Shown: positions 20,526-30,399, numbered from the stretch's first letter. The stretch: 64,000 nt of DNA from Sulfomarinibacter sp963733915 (GCA_963733915.1 CAVTEP010000001.1:682001-746000), one strand, 5' to 3'. The notes: generated by a model not told the origin, from the letters alone. Program-made: numbers and translations.

Positions 20526-21653
20526 CTATTCGCCGTCCGGTCGCCACGGTGGATTCGTCGGGTAGAGCGATGCGCAGGGCATAAGGCGAGCTTCCTCGCC
20601 TCCCCGGCACACCGCGTACTCGGCGCCCGCCCACAGCGCTGCGCCAGCCGCTTCGCCTACTCGGTTGACTGCGTAGAATTTTACGTCGAAGTTGGGCCGG
20701 CCGTCCGTGTCGAGCAGGTATGGGACGCGGGTCGCCCGCACCAGACGGTCGAGCGCGCCCAGGCAGGCGTCGCGCGGCGATCGGCCAGCACGCATGAGTT
20801 CGACCACGGCGTGGGAACCAGCGATCTGGATCACCGATTCTCCGCGGCCGGTGGAGCCTGCCGCACCAACCTCGTTGTCGACGAACAGTCCGGCGCCGAT
20901 GAGAGGCGAATCACCGACCCTGCCAGGGATCTTGAAGGCCAGCCCGGAGGTGGTCGTCGTGCCGCCGAGGTCACCGTCGCCGTTGACCGCGCACAGGTTG
21001 ATCGTACCGGTCGGCCGGACCGGACCGTTTTTTTGGATGAACTCGCGCACGTCGGGATCTTCGATCAGTTCGGGAGGCGCCACCCAGTCGTCGATGGCCG
21101 ACATCTGGCTTTTCCAGTAGAGCCAGATCTTGCGTGCCCGCTCGGTGAGCAGGTTTTCGGACTGGAAGCCGAGGCTGGCGGCGAAACGGGCGGCCCCCTC
21201 GCCGACCAGCAGCACCCGGGTCGTGCGGCGCATCACCTCGAGCGCCACTTGCGCCGGATGCATGAAGCCCTCGATCGCCGCCACGGCCCCTGCCCTCATC
21301 GTCGGTCCATCCATACAGCAGGCGTCAAGCTGGACCACGCCCTCCGAGTTCGGCAGGCCGCCGTAACCGACGCTGGTGTCGTCGGGATCGGCCTCGACGA
21401 GGGCGACTCCCGCCACCGCCGCGTCGACGGCGGGGGAACCGCCCTCCATTCGTTCGACCGCGAGCCTGACCGCCGCGAGGCCGTTCTTGGACGCCACCGC
21501 GACCGGAGGCCGGCCGGCCGCCGCGCCTTGCGAGGACGACCCGCGAGCGATCGCGGCGCCCGCCGCTGCCGCGGCGGCGCCGGCGAGAGCCTGTCGCCTG
21601 GTCAGACCAGGTTCGGTTTCGAGCGAGGTTTCAGAGGAATCGTCGTGTTTCAT
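20526..21653 (-). CDS. Tat-exported N4-(beta-N-acetylglucosaminyl)-L-asparaginase-type Ntn hydrolase
   Basis: About 375 residues. The N-terminus carries a Tat motif LTRRQALAG followed by an alanine-rich hydrophobic stretch. The mature enzyme matches the glycosylasparaginase family: GGLPNSEGVVQLDA early, then the autocleavage site GDLGGTTTTSG near residue 225, where the first threonine after GG becomes the nucleophile, then GRVGDSPLIGAG. It would release asparagine from glycoasparagine or hydrolyse beta-aspartyl peptides outside the cytoplasm. The start ATG 21653 gives the best Tat signal; an in-frame upstream extension looks non-coding. Confidence 0.9.
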   Translation of the reverse strand: MKHDDSSETSLETEPGLTRRQALAGAAAAAAGAAIARGSSSQGAAAGRPPVAVASKNGLAAVRLAVERMEGGSPAVDAAVAGVALVEADPDDTSVGYGGLPNSEGVVQLDACCMDGPTMRAGAVAAIEGFMHPAQVALEVMRRTTRVLLVGEGAARFAASLGFQSENLLTERARKIWLYWKSQMSAIDDWVAPPELIEDPDVREFIQKNGPVRPTGTINLCAVNGDGDLGGTTTTSGLAFKIPGRVGDSPLIGAGLFVDNEVGAAGSTGRGESVIQIAGSHAVVELMRAGRSPRDACLGALDRLVRATRVPYLLDTDGRPNFDVKFYAVNRVGEAAGAALWAGAEYAVCRGGEEARLMPCASLYPTNPPWRPDGE

Positions 21654-21922
21654 GAGGTCATCGTCGCGGGTGCGAATCGGTGTGTCAAGGTGTTCTGCAA
21701 CAGCCCGGTGACATCGCGACGGGTATTTCAAAAATGCGAGGGCGGTATGAGAGTTGCATGGTCACGGTCGGTGACAATGGAGATTCTCGACCGGCTGGTC
21801 TACCATGAGATGCGGGCAGGAGGTGCCGCCGCTCTTGATATCGGTTGGCGCAGCGAGGTCACAGCGCAGTGCGGCCGCAATGACGCGGAACCCGCGTTTG
21901 GTATGGCGAAAGGTGGCAACCG

Positions 21923-22684
21923 ATGGTGAGGTGTCACAATGCCACGATCCGTGTGCTCAGTGCGGTTGCAGTTGTCATTCTTTGCGTGCCGCCGGGCGCT
22001 TGTAATTCGCACGGGAACCAGGGCCCGGCCCCCGTAGACCCGGACTGGACGATGCAGCGCGAGCGAATGGTCAGCCTACAGATCGAGGCCCGCGGGGTTA
22101 AGGACCCGCTGGTCCTCGAAAGCATGCGCGCGGTACCTCGCCATCTTTTTGTTCCCGAGAACTACCGCGATGCTGCGTACAACGACTCTCCGTTGCCGAT
22201 CGGTGACTCACAGACCATTTCGCAGCCATACATCGTGGCCCTGATGACCGAATTGCTCGAGGTCAAGCCGGGTCAGAGGGTGCTCGAGATCGGGACGGGC
22301 TCGGGGTATCAGGCGGCGGTCCTCGCAGCCATAGGCATCGAGGTGCACTCGATCGAGATCCGGCCCAGACTTTGCGAGCAGGCCGCCCGCACCCTCTCTG
22401 AGCTCGAATACGACTCGGTTCAAGTTCGGTGCGGAGACGGTTACGGAGGATGGCCGGAGGATTCCCCCTACGATGGCATCATTGTCACAGCGGCGCCCGA
22501 TCGGGTGCCGGAGCCGTTGCTCGAGCAGCTTGCCCAGGGTGCAAAGATGGTGATCCCGGTCGGTGACTTTTACCAGGAACTGAAGGTCATCACGCGCACC
22601 CCGGAGGGTTTTGACGAACGGTCCGTGATTCCGGTCCGATTTGTCCCGATGACCGGTGAGGTCGAACGGCAGGGCGGATCGTAG
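21923..22684 (+). CDS. pcm: Protein-L-isoaspartate O-methyltransferase with lipoprotein signal
   Basis: A 253-residue protein. The methyltransferase domain is complete: VPRHLFVPE, DSPLPIGDSQTISQPY (substrate loop) and the SAM-binding VLEIGTGSGYQAAVLA (about residues 115-130). It repairs isoaspartyl residues by methylation. Unlike the cytoplasmic enzyme, it begins with a hydrophobic segment and a lipobox-like PPGAC near residue 27, so it is probably exported and lipidated. SAM supply outside the cytoplasm is a puzzle, but such secreted members exist in other bacteria. GGTGGC precedes ATG 21923. Confidence 0.88.
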   Translation: MVRCHNATIRVLSAVAVVILCVPPGACNSHGNQGPAPVDPDWTMQRERMVSLQIEARGVKDPLVLESMRAVPRHLFVPENYRDAAYNDSPLPIGDSQTISQPYIVALMTELLEVKPGQRVLEIGTGSGYQAAVLAAIGIEVHSIEIRPRLCEQAARTLSELEYDSVQVRCGDGYGGWPEDSPYDGIIVTAAPDRVPEPLLEQLAQGAKMVIPVGDFYQELKVITRTPEGFDERSVIPVRFVPMTGEVERQGGS

Positions 22685-22704
22685 CCGGCCCGCCCACCCG
22701 ACTC

Positions 22705-23056
22705 TCGATGCTGGATCCTAGATGCTGGATATGCCTGCCACCCCTTGACCTCTGAAAAAAAACCAGCTCGTCCGGAAATGGGTAGGATCGTGGTTTGGAA
22801 GATCCGGTTAGCGGGCCCAGCGACGGGGGCAGCGTCAGACTACAGAGGCAGGGTCAGAGAGCAGCGGCCGGGGCAGTGATCTAGGGTCTCGCCGGTCCGT
22901 GCGCGCCGGTCCGTCCGGGGGCTGTCGCTGCGGACTGCCCCTGGAGCGCTCTCCAGCCTTCAGCCGCTGTCCCTGATCGCCGATCCAACCGATGGGACCA
23001 ACGGTTTCGTGGATCGGTGGGTGGAAAATCCGAAATCCGAAATCCGAAATCCGAAT
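22705..23056. repeat. TRH compound region 10 (module B plus AAATCCG arm)
   Basis: Starts with two GATGCTGGAT units, followed by module B, GGTGGGTGG, and an arm of four AAATCCG units at 23025-23056. The left and right arms are not complementary here, so this may be a junction of two elements. It fills the 413-base gap before purF; TATAGT at 23071-23076 just after the arm may be the purF -10. Confidence 0.65.
22798..22995 (+). repeat. Dispersed module, copy B
   Basis: Contains GGCAGGGTCAGAGAGCAGCG, GTCCGTCCGG and GCGGACTGCCCCTGGAGCG, matching copies A, C and D in order. Confidence 0.75.
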
Positions 23057-23097
23057 TCATGAAGTTGTTCTATAGTGTGCCCCTCGAAGGAGGTTGC

Positions 23098-24570
23098 ATG
23101 TGCGGCATCGTCGGGGTCATCAGCAGCAACGGCAAACCGGTCGTCGGCGACCTCGGCAACGGCGCTCACTTTCTGCAACATCGAGGACCTGCCTACGCCG
23201 GGCTCTTCGTCTTCGATCCGGTCCACCGGCGCGCTTCGCTCGAAAAAGGAGAGGGGCTGGCGGATGACATCTTCAAGCCGCTGTGCCACATCGAAGGCGA
23301 TCTCGGGATCGCCCACACCCGCTACAAGACTTTTGGAGGCGGCGGCACCGACAACGCGCAACCGTTTTTCGACCCGATGGCGTCGCTGGCCCTTGCCCAC
23401 AACGGCCACATCACCAATGTTTCCCAGATCGAGGCCGAGCTTGGCGGCCGCTCGCAGGCGCTGGCGGCTGATTGTGACGCCGACGCGCTTCTGCGCGTCT
23501 TGAGCCTTTGGGCGGAGCACTACCGGCTTCTCGATCCCGGTGCGGCTGAACGAGAGATCCTGTTTCGAGCAATAGCTGAGACCCAGGAGCGGGTGACGGG
23601 GGCATTTTCGGCGGTCGTCGCGTGCAACGGCGGGCTCTGCGCCTTCCGCGACCCCCACGGGTTCCGGCCCATGGTCCGGGGCCGGCGCCGCCGTGCCGGG
23701 CGGGAAGCCATCATGATTGCGTCCGAGACCCTGGCCCTGGAGCAGAATGGATTCGAGGTCGAGGGCGAGGTACCGCGCGGTGCGGCCGTTTTTATCGATC
23801 GCGGGCTCGAGGTCGAAGAACGGATCCTCACCGAGCGCGATTCGCGTCCGTGCGCGTTCGAGCTTATCTACTTCGCCGACGTCGAATCAAAGATGATGGG
23901 TGACAACATCCGCTCGTTTCGATGGCGGGCGGGACGGGCGCTGGCCATGTACCTGCTGGAGAAGGCCCCTGAACTGGTCCGGGAAATCGACCTCGTAGTA
24001 CCGATCCCGCACTCTCCGATCCCCGGCGCCGAGGCCTTCGCCCAAAAACTCGAAAAGGAGCTCGACAGCTCGGCCCTTCTGTACGCGACACCGGTTTCGA
24101 AGTACCGCTATGGCGGCCGCATCTTCATGGAAGAGACCCAGGAGGCGCGTGACGAGGCGGCGATGCTCGACTTCAGGGTCGATGCCAAAGCGGTCGAGGG
24201 GAAAAATATCTTTTTGGTCGACGACAGCATCGTCCGCGGCACCAACGCGTCGCGAATCGTCCGCGCCTTTCGTGGCGCCGGCGCCGGCAAGATCTTCTTC
24301 GGGACCCTGTGGCCGATGGTCATCGACTCCTGCTTTCAGGGCATCAACACTCCAACCCAGAAAGAGCTGATCGGCGCCCGTTTCAACGGCGATACCGAGG
24401 CGGTGAGGGTCGAGCTCGGCGTCGACGTGCTGTATTACATGCCCGAGCAGATCTTTGTGGAAAACGTCATCAAGTCCGCACCCGCCTGCATGGCCTGCAC
24501 AACAGGCAAACGCGCGGTCAAGTTCGAGCACTGTGGCACCGTCCTGCCGCCGATCGCATCGCAACGTTGA
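23098..24570 (+). CDS. purF: Amidophosphoribosyltransferase
   Basis: A 490-residue enzyme that transfers glutamine-derived ammonia to PRPP, the first step of purine synthesis. The N-terminal glutaminase starts with the catalytic cysteine immediately after the initiator (MCGIVGV). The C-terminal phosphoribosyltransferase domain has the PRPP motif FLVDDSIVRGTNASR (about residues 375-390). The start ATG 23098 is fixed by the required Cys2 and by AAGGAGG upstream. It is longer and more divergent than the E. coli enzyme. The final codon and stop lie at the edge of an AACGTT repeat. Confidence 0.9.
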   Translation: MCGIVGVISSNGKPVVGDLGNGAHFLQHRGPAYAGLFVFDPVHRRASLEKGEGLADDIFKPLCHIEGDLGIAHTRYKTFGGGGTDNAQPFFDPMASLALAHNGHITNVSQIEAELGGRSQALAADCDADALLRVLSLWAEHYRLLDPGAAEREILFRAIAETQERVTGAFSAVVACNGGLCAFRDPHGFRPMVRGRRRRAGREAIMIASETLALEQNGFEVEGEVPRGAAVFIDRGLEVEERILTERDSRPCAFELIYFADVESKMMGDNIRSFRWRAGRALAMYLLEKAPELVREIDLVVPIPHSPIPGAEAFAQKLEKELDSSALLYATPVSKYRYGGRIFMEETQEARDEAAMLDFRVDAKAVEGKNIFLVDDSIVRGTNASRIVRAFRGAGAGKIFFGTLWPMVIDSCFQGINTPTQKELIGARFNGDTEAVRVELGVDVLYYMPEQIFVENVIKSAPACMACTTGKRAVKFEHCGTVLPPIASQR

Positions 24571-24943
24571 AACGTTAAAACGTTAGAACGTTTGGCTCAT
24601 CTGGAATTGCATGCGATCGGGGTTTTGAAGTTCAGGTCAACAGGCGCAGCGACCGCGACAGACCGCAGCGGCAGGGTCAGAGAGCAGCGGCCGCGACAGC
24701 GGCCGGGGCAGCGAGCGAGGGTCGCCGGTCCGTCCGGATCCTGTCACTGTGGACTGCCCCTGACGCGGCCTCCAGCTGCTGACGCTGTCCGTTCCACCGT
24801 CCTTGACAGCCGTTTCAGACGGTTTCGTGGAGGGGTGGGTGGTCTCCTTTTCCCGCTATTCCCCTCTCTCCTTTTCCCCTTTCCCCCTCTGCCACTCGAG
24901 GGCGGGTGGGTGGAACGTTCTAACGTTCTAACGTTATCAGCCC
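24566..24943. repeat. TRH compound element 11 (AACGTT arms enclosing module C)
   Basis: The left AACGTTAG arm is at 24566-24593 and the right AACGTTCTAACG arm at 24913-24943, with module C and a CTTTTCCCC tract ending GGGTGGGTGG between. GGCTCATCTGGA follows the left arm, as in element 7. It spans the whole gap between two convergent genes and contributes the end of both. Confidence 0.85.
24640..24830 (+). repeat. Dispersed module, copy C
   Basis: Contains GGCAGGGTCAGAGAGCAGCG, GCCGGTCCGTCCGG and TGTGGACTGCCCCTGACGCG in the same order as copies A and B. Confidence 0.78.
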
Positions 24944-25918
24944 GAGCTCGGCGCGGCAGGCGGCGAGGACCTGATCGTGGATGGCGCCGTTGGTGCACAC
25001 GATACCGCGGTGCTCTCCCAGCAAGCGGCCGTTCGAAAAATCGAGCGGTCGGCCGTCGAGGTCGCTGACCCTTCCACCGGCCTCCTCGACGACGATGACC
25101 CCGGCTGCGTGGTCCCAGACCTTTTCGCGGTAACTCGGGTCGCGGGGAAGCCGGAGGTAGATCGACGCCTCGCCGCGCGCCACCACCGCATACTTGCACT
25201 GGCTGTCGATGCGACGCGACGGTGCCGTCAACCCGAGGCGCGCCGCGATCCGCCCCTGCACCGAGTGGGCGGCGTGGGCCGCCTCCACCGACTCGCAGAG
25301 GACCGCGTCGGCGGGATCGGAAATGTCGTCGACGCGGATCGTCTCGCAGTCAACGTTGCCGAGCTGCCGGGCAGTGGCGCCGCGGCCGGCGGCGGCGCTG
25401 AACACGAAACCGACGGCGGCGCCGCCGGCAGCCGGCGGCGGCGGCAGATTGGGACAACCGAGAACTCCGACGACCACCCGCCCTCCGGCGACCAGCGCCA
25501 GGGCGACGGCGTACTGGTCGCCGCGCAGAAAACCCTTGGTGCCGTCGATCGGGTCGAGGACCCAGTAGCGTCCGCCATCGCCGCCGTGGTGCCCGCCCCT
25601 GTCGAGGGCCGCGACCATGTCCTCAGGCGCGAGACCTGGCAGGTGCCGGCGGACCTGATCCAGGGCCTTTTCGGCCAGGACCGGCTCGCCCGCGATCGGC
25701 GCCGAGTCCTCCTCCGCCAACAGCGGATCGCCGGGGAAAGCCATCGCCAGCCGGCGGCTGACAAGCACTTGAGCGGCGATGTCGGCGACCGTAACGGGCG
25801 AACGATCGTCTTTGGCGAGAGCCTCACCACCGGCCACGATCCCGTCCTGTACGCGGAGCGTCAAGCCGCAGACCTCCGCGACAATCTCGGTCGCAAGCTC
25901 TTGCTCGCGCTCGTACAT
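24920..25918 (-). CDS. 3'(2'),5'-bisphosphate nucleotidase / inositol monophosphatase-family enzyme (HAL2-like)
   Basis: A 332-residue phosphatase of the FIG superfamily. The metal-binding motifs are present: LLAEEDS near residue 67, DPIDGTKGF near 122-130 and WDHAAG near 268. The length and the DPIDGTKGF motif resemble the HAL2/SAL1 group, which hydrolyses 3'-phosphoadenosine 5'-phosphate formed in sulfur metabolism. No cys genes are adjacent. The last four codons (TLER) and stop lie in an AACGTT repeat, identical to the end of gmd. A TGCTACACT box lies 8 bases before ATG 25918, suggesting a leaderless transcript. Confidence 0.85.
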   Translation of the reverse strand: MYEREQELATEIVAEVCGLTLRVQDGIVAGGEALAKDDRSPVTVADIAAQVLVSRRLAMAFPGDPLLAEEDSAPIAGEPVLAEKALDQVRRHLPGLAPEDMVAALDRGGHHGGDGGRYWVLDPIDGTKGFLRGDQYAVALALVAGGRVVVGVLGCPNLPPPPAAGGAAVGFVFSAAAGRGATARQLGNVDCETIRVDDISDPADAVLCESVEAAHAAHSVQGRIAARLGLTAPSRRIDSQCKYAVVARGEASIYLRLPRDPSYREKVWDHAAGVIVVEEAGGRVSDLDGRPLDFSNGRLLGEHRGIVCTNGAIHDQVLAACRAELGLITLER

Positions 25919-25941
25919 GGGCGAGGAGTGTAGCAGGAGAA

Positions 25942-26174
25942 GAATTAGGAATTAGGAATTAGGAATTAGGAATTGGGAATTGGGAATTGGGAATTCCCGT
26001 CCACCGGCCCCGGAATTGATCGTCGGACGCTGTGGTCGACGCTTACCCAATCTCTCAGCATCCGGACAGGTGGACGGGTGTCGAAACCATCGGTCGAGGT
26101 TCAGTGATACTTTGTAATCACCGGGGGTAGGTGGTCATTCCGAATTCCGATTTCCGAAATCCGAATTTTGATTG
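25942..26174. repeat. TRH element 12 (AATTAGG left, AAATCCG right)
   Basis: The left arm at 25942-25994 has AATTAGG and AATTGGG units followed by CCCGTCCACC. The right arm at about 26128-26174 has GGTGGTCATTCCG and AAATCCG-like units. The arms are of different types, as in element 10, so this is either a mosaic or two half elements. Confidence 0.7.
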
Positions 26175-26829
26175 GCGCGTCTTTGCCGACGCGACGTGTG
26201 CCGGTCTTTCGGTCCTGGTCCCGCTGCCGCTAGTGGACCTGGTCTTCGAGACGATCTTTCGCCGGCGGATTCCGGGCACCATCTCCCGGCTCCACCGCCG
26301 TCCGATCGAGCCGGCGGTGCGGCGAGGACTCGGGCGTTCGCTCTCCGGAACTCTGTCCGTCTCCAGCTGCCTGACGGTTCCGTTCGCGATCGGCCGCTAC
26401 GTTCTCCGCCGCGTGTGGCGCAAGATCATCTACGTCTACGCGGTGAAGGATTCGACCACCGCACTCACCGAGTACTGGCACAGGGCGTTTCTGATCGACC
26501 ACATGGTGCGCGCCGGGCACCTCGAGGCCGGAGTCGACACCGATCTCGCCGTGCGGACCTTCGAGCGGACCCTGCGCGAATTGGATCCCAGTCCGCTCAT
26601 GGGTCTTGCCCGGCTGACGGTGGCCAATGTCGGGCACGTGTTCCGCCTCCTGGTCCGCGCCCGTCGATTGGGAGCCGCCGAGGTGACCCGGTCACTCGGC
26701 GAGTTGCTCGCGTCACACCGGCTCGCCGCGGAGGGCTCGATGCGGGGCGCAGCGAGCCGATACAATGAGCTTTACCTGCTGAGCCTGGAAGCGCGTCACG
26801 CCGGCGCACCATCGATCCCCGGGACCTGA
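26131..26829 (+). CDS. Hypothetical protein with hydrophobic segments; N-terminus encoded by repeat
   Basis: Up to 232 residues from GTG 26131. The first 14 residues (VIPNSDFRNPNFD) are the translated arm of element 12. The unique part begins near residue 15, with one hydrophobic segment around 24-42, basic stretches (RRVWRK) and an alpha-helical Arg/Leu-rich C-terminus. I do not recognise a family. No better in-frame start is evident downstream, so either the repeat replaced the original start or translation begins at an unusual codon. It is divergent from and upstream of a glycosyltransferase gene on the other strand. Confidence 0.5.
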   Translation: MVIPNSDFRNPNFDWRVFADATCAGLSVLVPLPLVDLVFETIFRRRIPGTISRLHRRPIEPAVRRGLGRSLSGTLSVSSCLTVPFAIGRYVLRRVWRKIIYVYAVKDSTTALTEYWHRAFLIDHMVRAGHLEAGVDTDLAVRTFERTLRELDPSPLMGLARLTVANVGHVFRLLVRARRLGAAEVTRSLGELLASHRLAAEGSMRGAASRYNELYLLSLEARHAGAPSIPGT

Positions 26830-26930
26830 CCGCCGCCTTCGAACGGCGTCACGCTCCCGGCGGGCCCGTTGCGAAAGAGTGTTTGAAGGGCCTGGCGTGC
26901 GTATCACCAGGTGTCTACTGCGGTCGCCGC

Positions 26931-28502
26931 TCAACTGGAGGGTGCGGCCGGTTTCCCCGGTTCCGCGTTCTCGAGAGGTCGTACCCGTCGATAGATGCGG
27001 AGGATCTCCAGACCTCCCGGCAGGGCGAATCGACGGACCTTGACGTAGTTTTCTTTAAACCACGGCGTCCTGAATACCCGGTCCATGATGCCCACCCGGT
27101 TGTGGTGGATTAGGTAGTCGGCGGGATGCTCCAACACCGCCCCGACGCCGTCGCCCGCGACCACCCGATCGAGACTTCCGGGCGACGTCAGGGCGAGGTA
27201 GTCGCGGATGGGCCGCTTGCTCCAGTAGGCGATCGTGCCCACCTCGACGTAGCCGATCTCGGCATCGGGCTCGGTGTGTTTTTCGAGCCAGATTCCAGCC
27301 TTGCTGTAGAGCAGGTGCCGCAGTGAATACACCTTGGAATGCCCGTAAAAACGCACCGACTGCGGCACGATCGTGGTGGCGACCGGATACAGGAGTGCGG
27401 CGGTCACGAACAGGGTCGTGGCCGCCCGCAGCGATGCGTTGCCGATCTTGAGGCCGGCGAACCTGCCGATACCGACCGCCAGAAACACCACGCCATAGAG
27501 GATCACGATCACCACCGGAATGACGTACCACGAGTAGTAGGCCACACCAAGCAACGGGTACGAAATGAGCAGACCGATGCCGTAGAAGACGAGGAGCCGG
27601 AGGGGCCGACTCTCGACTCTGAGGGTGAGAATCAGACCCGCAAACCCGGCGGCGACCAGCGGTGTGGTGATCGGTTCGGCGTAAAACGTGCCGAAGTGCG
27701 CCTTTGCCACGACCCAGAAGTCGAGACCGCTGCTCCAGGCCCTGAAGGCGGACTCGGCCTGCGCCTGTTTTGCCGCCAGGGTTACCGGCAGGATGCTCCC
27801 AAACCACCACCAGGCCGTCGCCGCGCCCGTACCGACCACCGCCCCGGCTGACACTCCGAATCGCCACGGGAGCCGTTTCTTCTCGATCCAGACGAGTGCG
27901 GCAAGGATCGCGATCGCCAATAGACTCTCCGGGCGGAACCAGACCGCCATTCCGGCGCAGAATCCCGCTGTGAGCGGCCACCTGACGACAATCAGCGCGG
28001 CAAGGGCGAGCAATGACAGTGCGACAGGAATCTCGCTGCCGTGAAACAGCCACAGATAGCTGCAGCAGATCATCCAGGTGCCGCCCAACGCCGCTTCGAT
28101 CGTCCGGCCTCGGCGATGGCAGTCGAAGAGCAGAATCAACGCCAGCAGGACCAGCGCGACACCGGTGGTCGCGGTTCCGAGAACGTGAATCGGCACCCGC
28201 GTAACGATGTGCAGCAGGGCCAGCAGCAAGCCGTGGCCGGCGGCCGTGGTCGCAAACAAACGCTCTCCGGGGTTGAACACGAAGCCGTTGCCGAGGGTCA
28301 GGTTCTGCGCGTATCTGTAGGTAATGAAGATGTCGTCGATGCTGCGGCCGTCAAGTCTCAGGACGAGGACGGTCGCGACCGTGGCCCATGCGGCGACCAC
28401 CAGCGCAAACAACGCCACCGTCCATCCGTTGGAGGCGAACGATGATTGACGAGACTCTTCTACTTCTGCGCTGTCGCCGCCGGTGTCGGTTTCTGTGCTC
28501 AT
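26931..28502 (-). CDS. Polytopic membrane glycosyltransferase (GT-C type)
   Basis: A 523-residue protein with about 10-12 membrane helices. The first extracytoplasmic loop has the acidic motif SIDDIFITYRYAQNL (about residues 54-68), followed by NGFVFNPGER, typical of GT-C enzymes using polyprenyl-phosphate sugars. The C-terminal 110 residues form a soluble domain. It probably adds a sugar to an envelope glycan or protein on the outer face of the inner membrane. Donor and acceptor are unknown. It is divergent from the sulfatase-family gene. Confidence 0.75.
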   Translation of the reverse strand: MSTETDTGGDSAEVEESRQSSFASNGWTVALFALVVAAWATVATVLVLRLDGRSIDDIFITYRYAQNLTLGNGFVFNPGERLFATTAAGHGLLLALLHIVTRVPIHVLGTATTGVALVLLALILLFDCHRRGRTIEAALGGTWMICCSYLWLFHGSEIPVALSLLALAALIVVRWPLTAGFCAGMAVWFRPESLLAIAILAALVWIEKKRLPWRFGVSAGAVVGTGAATAWWWFGSILPVTLAAKQAQAESAFRAWSSGLDFWVVAKAHFGTFYAEPITTPLVAAGFAGLILTLRVESRPLRLLVFYGIGLLISYPLLGVAYYSWYVIPVVIVILYGVVFLAVGIGRFAGLKIGNASLRAATTLFVTAALLYPVATTIVPQSVRFYGHSKVYSLRHLLYSKAGIWLEKHTEPDAEIGYVEVGTIAYWSKRPIRDYLALTSPGSLDRVVAGDGVGAVLEHPADYLIHHNRVGIMDRVFRTPWFKENYVKVRRFALPGGLEILRIYRRVRPLENAEPGKPAAPSS

Positions 28503-28630
28503 CAGGGTGAGGCCTCCGCTCGTTCGATTGCGTGGGAGCTGTCGGAACTGTGACGGTGTTCATGCGGGTCATTCACCCACAATCCCTTTCCGTTTTGGGA
28601 ATCCTGTCGAGCGTGATGGTATAAGGACTC

Positions 28631-30338
28631 ATGCTTCGCCGGAGAGGGAATTCGTGCGGTCCGATCCTACCATGGCTGCTCGGTCTGGTTCTGGTCGGGT
28701 GCGGGCCGCCGAGCGGAGACGACCCGGGGATGGCAACGCGACCGGCGCCGAATATCGTGCTTGTGGTTGTCGACACCGTGCGCTCGGATCATCTGAGTTG
28801 TTACGGCTATCAGCGACCCACCAGTCCCAACCTCGATCAGCTGGCGTCGCAGAGCCTCGTGTTCGTGAATTCCTTTGCCACTTCGACCTGGACGCTGCCT
28901 TCCGTGGCGACCCTCCTGACCGGCCTGCTCCCCGATCAGCACGGACTGAAGACGACCGATGACAGGCTGTCGGAAGAGATTGAGACGGTTGCCGAGCGCC
29001 TGCAGGATGCCGGCTATCAAACGGCGGCGTTCACCGACGGTGGCTTCCTCGATCCACTCTGGGGCTTCGCACAGGGATTCAATCGTTACGACAGCACCGC
29101 CGGAGAAGCCTGGGACCCGAAAGACGTGTCGGTTATCGAGGCGCAGGCTTCCGCGTGGTTGCGCGAAAACCGCCTCGAGCCGTTCTTTCTGCTCGTCCAC
29201 ACCTACGAAGCCCACCAACCGTACCGCTTTCAACCCGGGTTCTCCGAGAGGTTTCTGGGCAACGAAGAAATAGAAACCGAGTCCGAGGAGATCCTCGCCT
29301 GGGACCTCTATCGCAATCGCGGCGACAACGACTTTCTACGCAGGGGCGTGGCGCTCTACGACGGAGAGATCGCCAGGGCCGATCACTACATCGGACGATT
29401 GATCCAGACCCTTCGCGAGACCGGCGGCTTCGACGACACGGCGATCATCGTGACCTCGGATCACGGCGAGGAGTTCCTCGAGCACGGAGGGGTCGAGCAC
29501 GGGACTGGCAAGGTGTTCGACGAAAACATCCGGGTTCCATTGATCGTCAAGCTCCCGGGTGTCACCGAGGGGATGCGGATCGAGACCCCTGTGTCTGGCG
29601 TCGACCTTGCCCCCACGGTTCTCGGCATCGCCGGCCTCGATGTTCCGAGAAGTTTCGCCGGTCACTCCGTGCTGGCACGAGCAGTTTCCGAGGTCCCGAA
29701 TCGACGGGTGTTCGCGCACGGGCTGAACTCGTTCCCGGAGATCGACGAGGAGCGTTATCGGCTCGACGCCGATCGATGGTCGCTGGTCTTCGATGCGGTC
29801 CAGGACCAGGTATCGGTCTTTCGACCTCGAGAGCGACGCCCAGATGCGGACGGCACTGCCATCGATGGCTCCCTTTGGCGATGAGGATCTGATCGCCCAC
29901 CTCCAGTACATTCTCGCCTGGTGCTCCGGCCAGACGCGTCACGTTATGCGTCTGCCCGCCGGGTCGACCGAGCTGTTGTTGCCTCGTCATTCGTCGGTGA
30001 GGTCGGCGGTGCTGTGGGAGGGTTTGAAGAGCAAGTCCCTCGAGGTTGGGGTGAAACGACGGTTGTCGCCAGAGTTCACATATACCCTCGCATTCGATCT
30101 CGAGCCATCTGCTGATGCTCTGCGATTCAGACTTGCGCGCGCGGCGTCGCCACGCCGGGAGTCCCTCAGAGTCCGAATCGCAGCCGCGTCGCAACCCACC
30201 GCCGATCCGCTGCCCGTTCATGGACCCCTCCCGCCACCGCTGGTCATCCTGATGGCAAGTCGGATTTACCAGCCCCTAGAGGTTCAGATCGATTCCGAGG
30301 CGGCAGAGGAGTTGCGGGCACTCGGATACCTGCAGTAG
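28631..30338 (+). CDS. Sulfatase-superfamily lipoprotein lacking the usual nucleophile, single frameshift
   Basis: About 568 residues once one base near 29819 (in GTCTTTCGAC) is ignored. A lipobox LVGC near residue 24 predicts a lipoprotein. The alkaline-phosphatase/sulfatase fold is clear: NIVLVVVDTVRSDHLSCYGY (metal ligand Asp), TSDHGEEFLEHGG, and the typical C-terminal EELRALGYLQ in the second frame. At the position of the C/S-x-P-x-R formylglycine motif it reads TLPSV, so it is probably not a classical sulfatase; such members may be phosphodiesterases or transferases. TGGTATAAG lies 5 bases before ATG 28631, with no ribosome site. Confidence 0.8.
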
Positions 30339-30399
30339 GTAGGGGAGAATCGCCCGTCCAGATCGCGGCCAAGGCGCAGACCTCAACACTTCGATCCAA

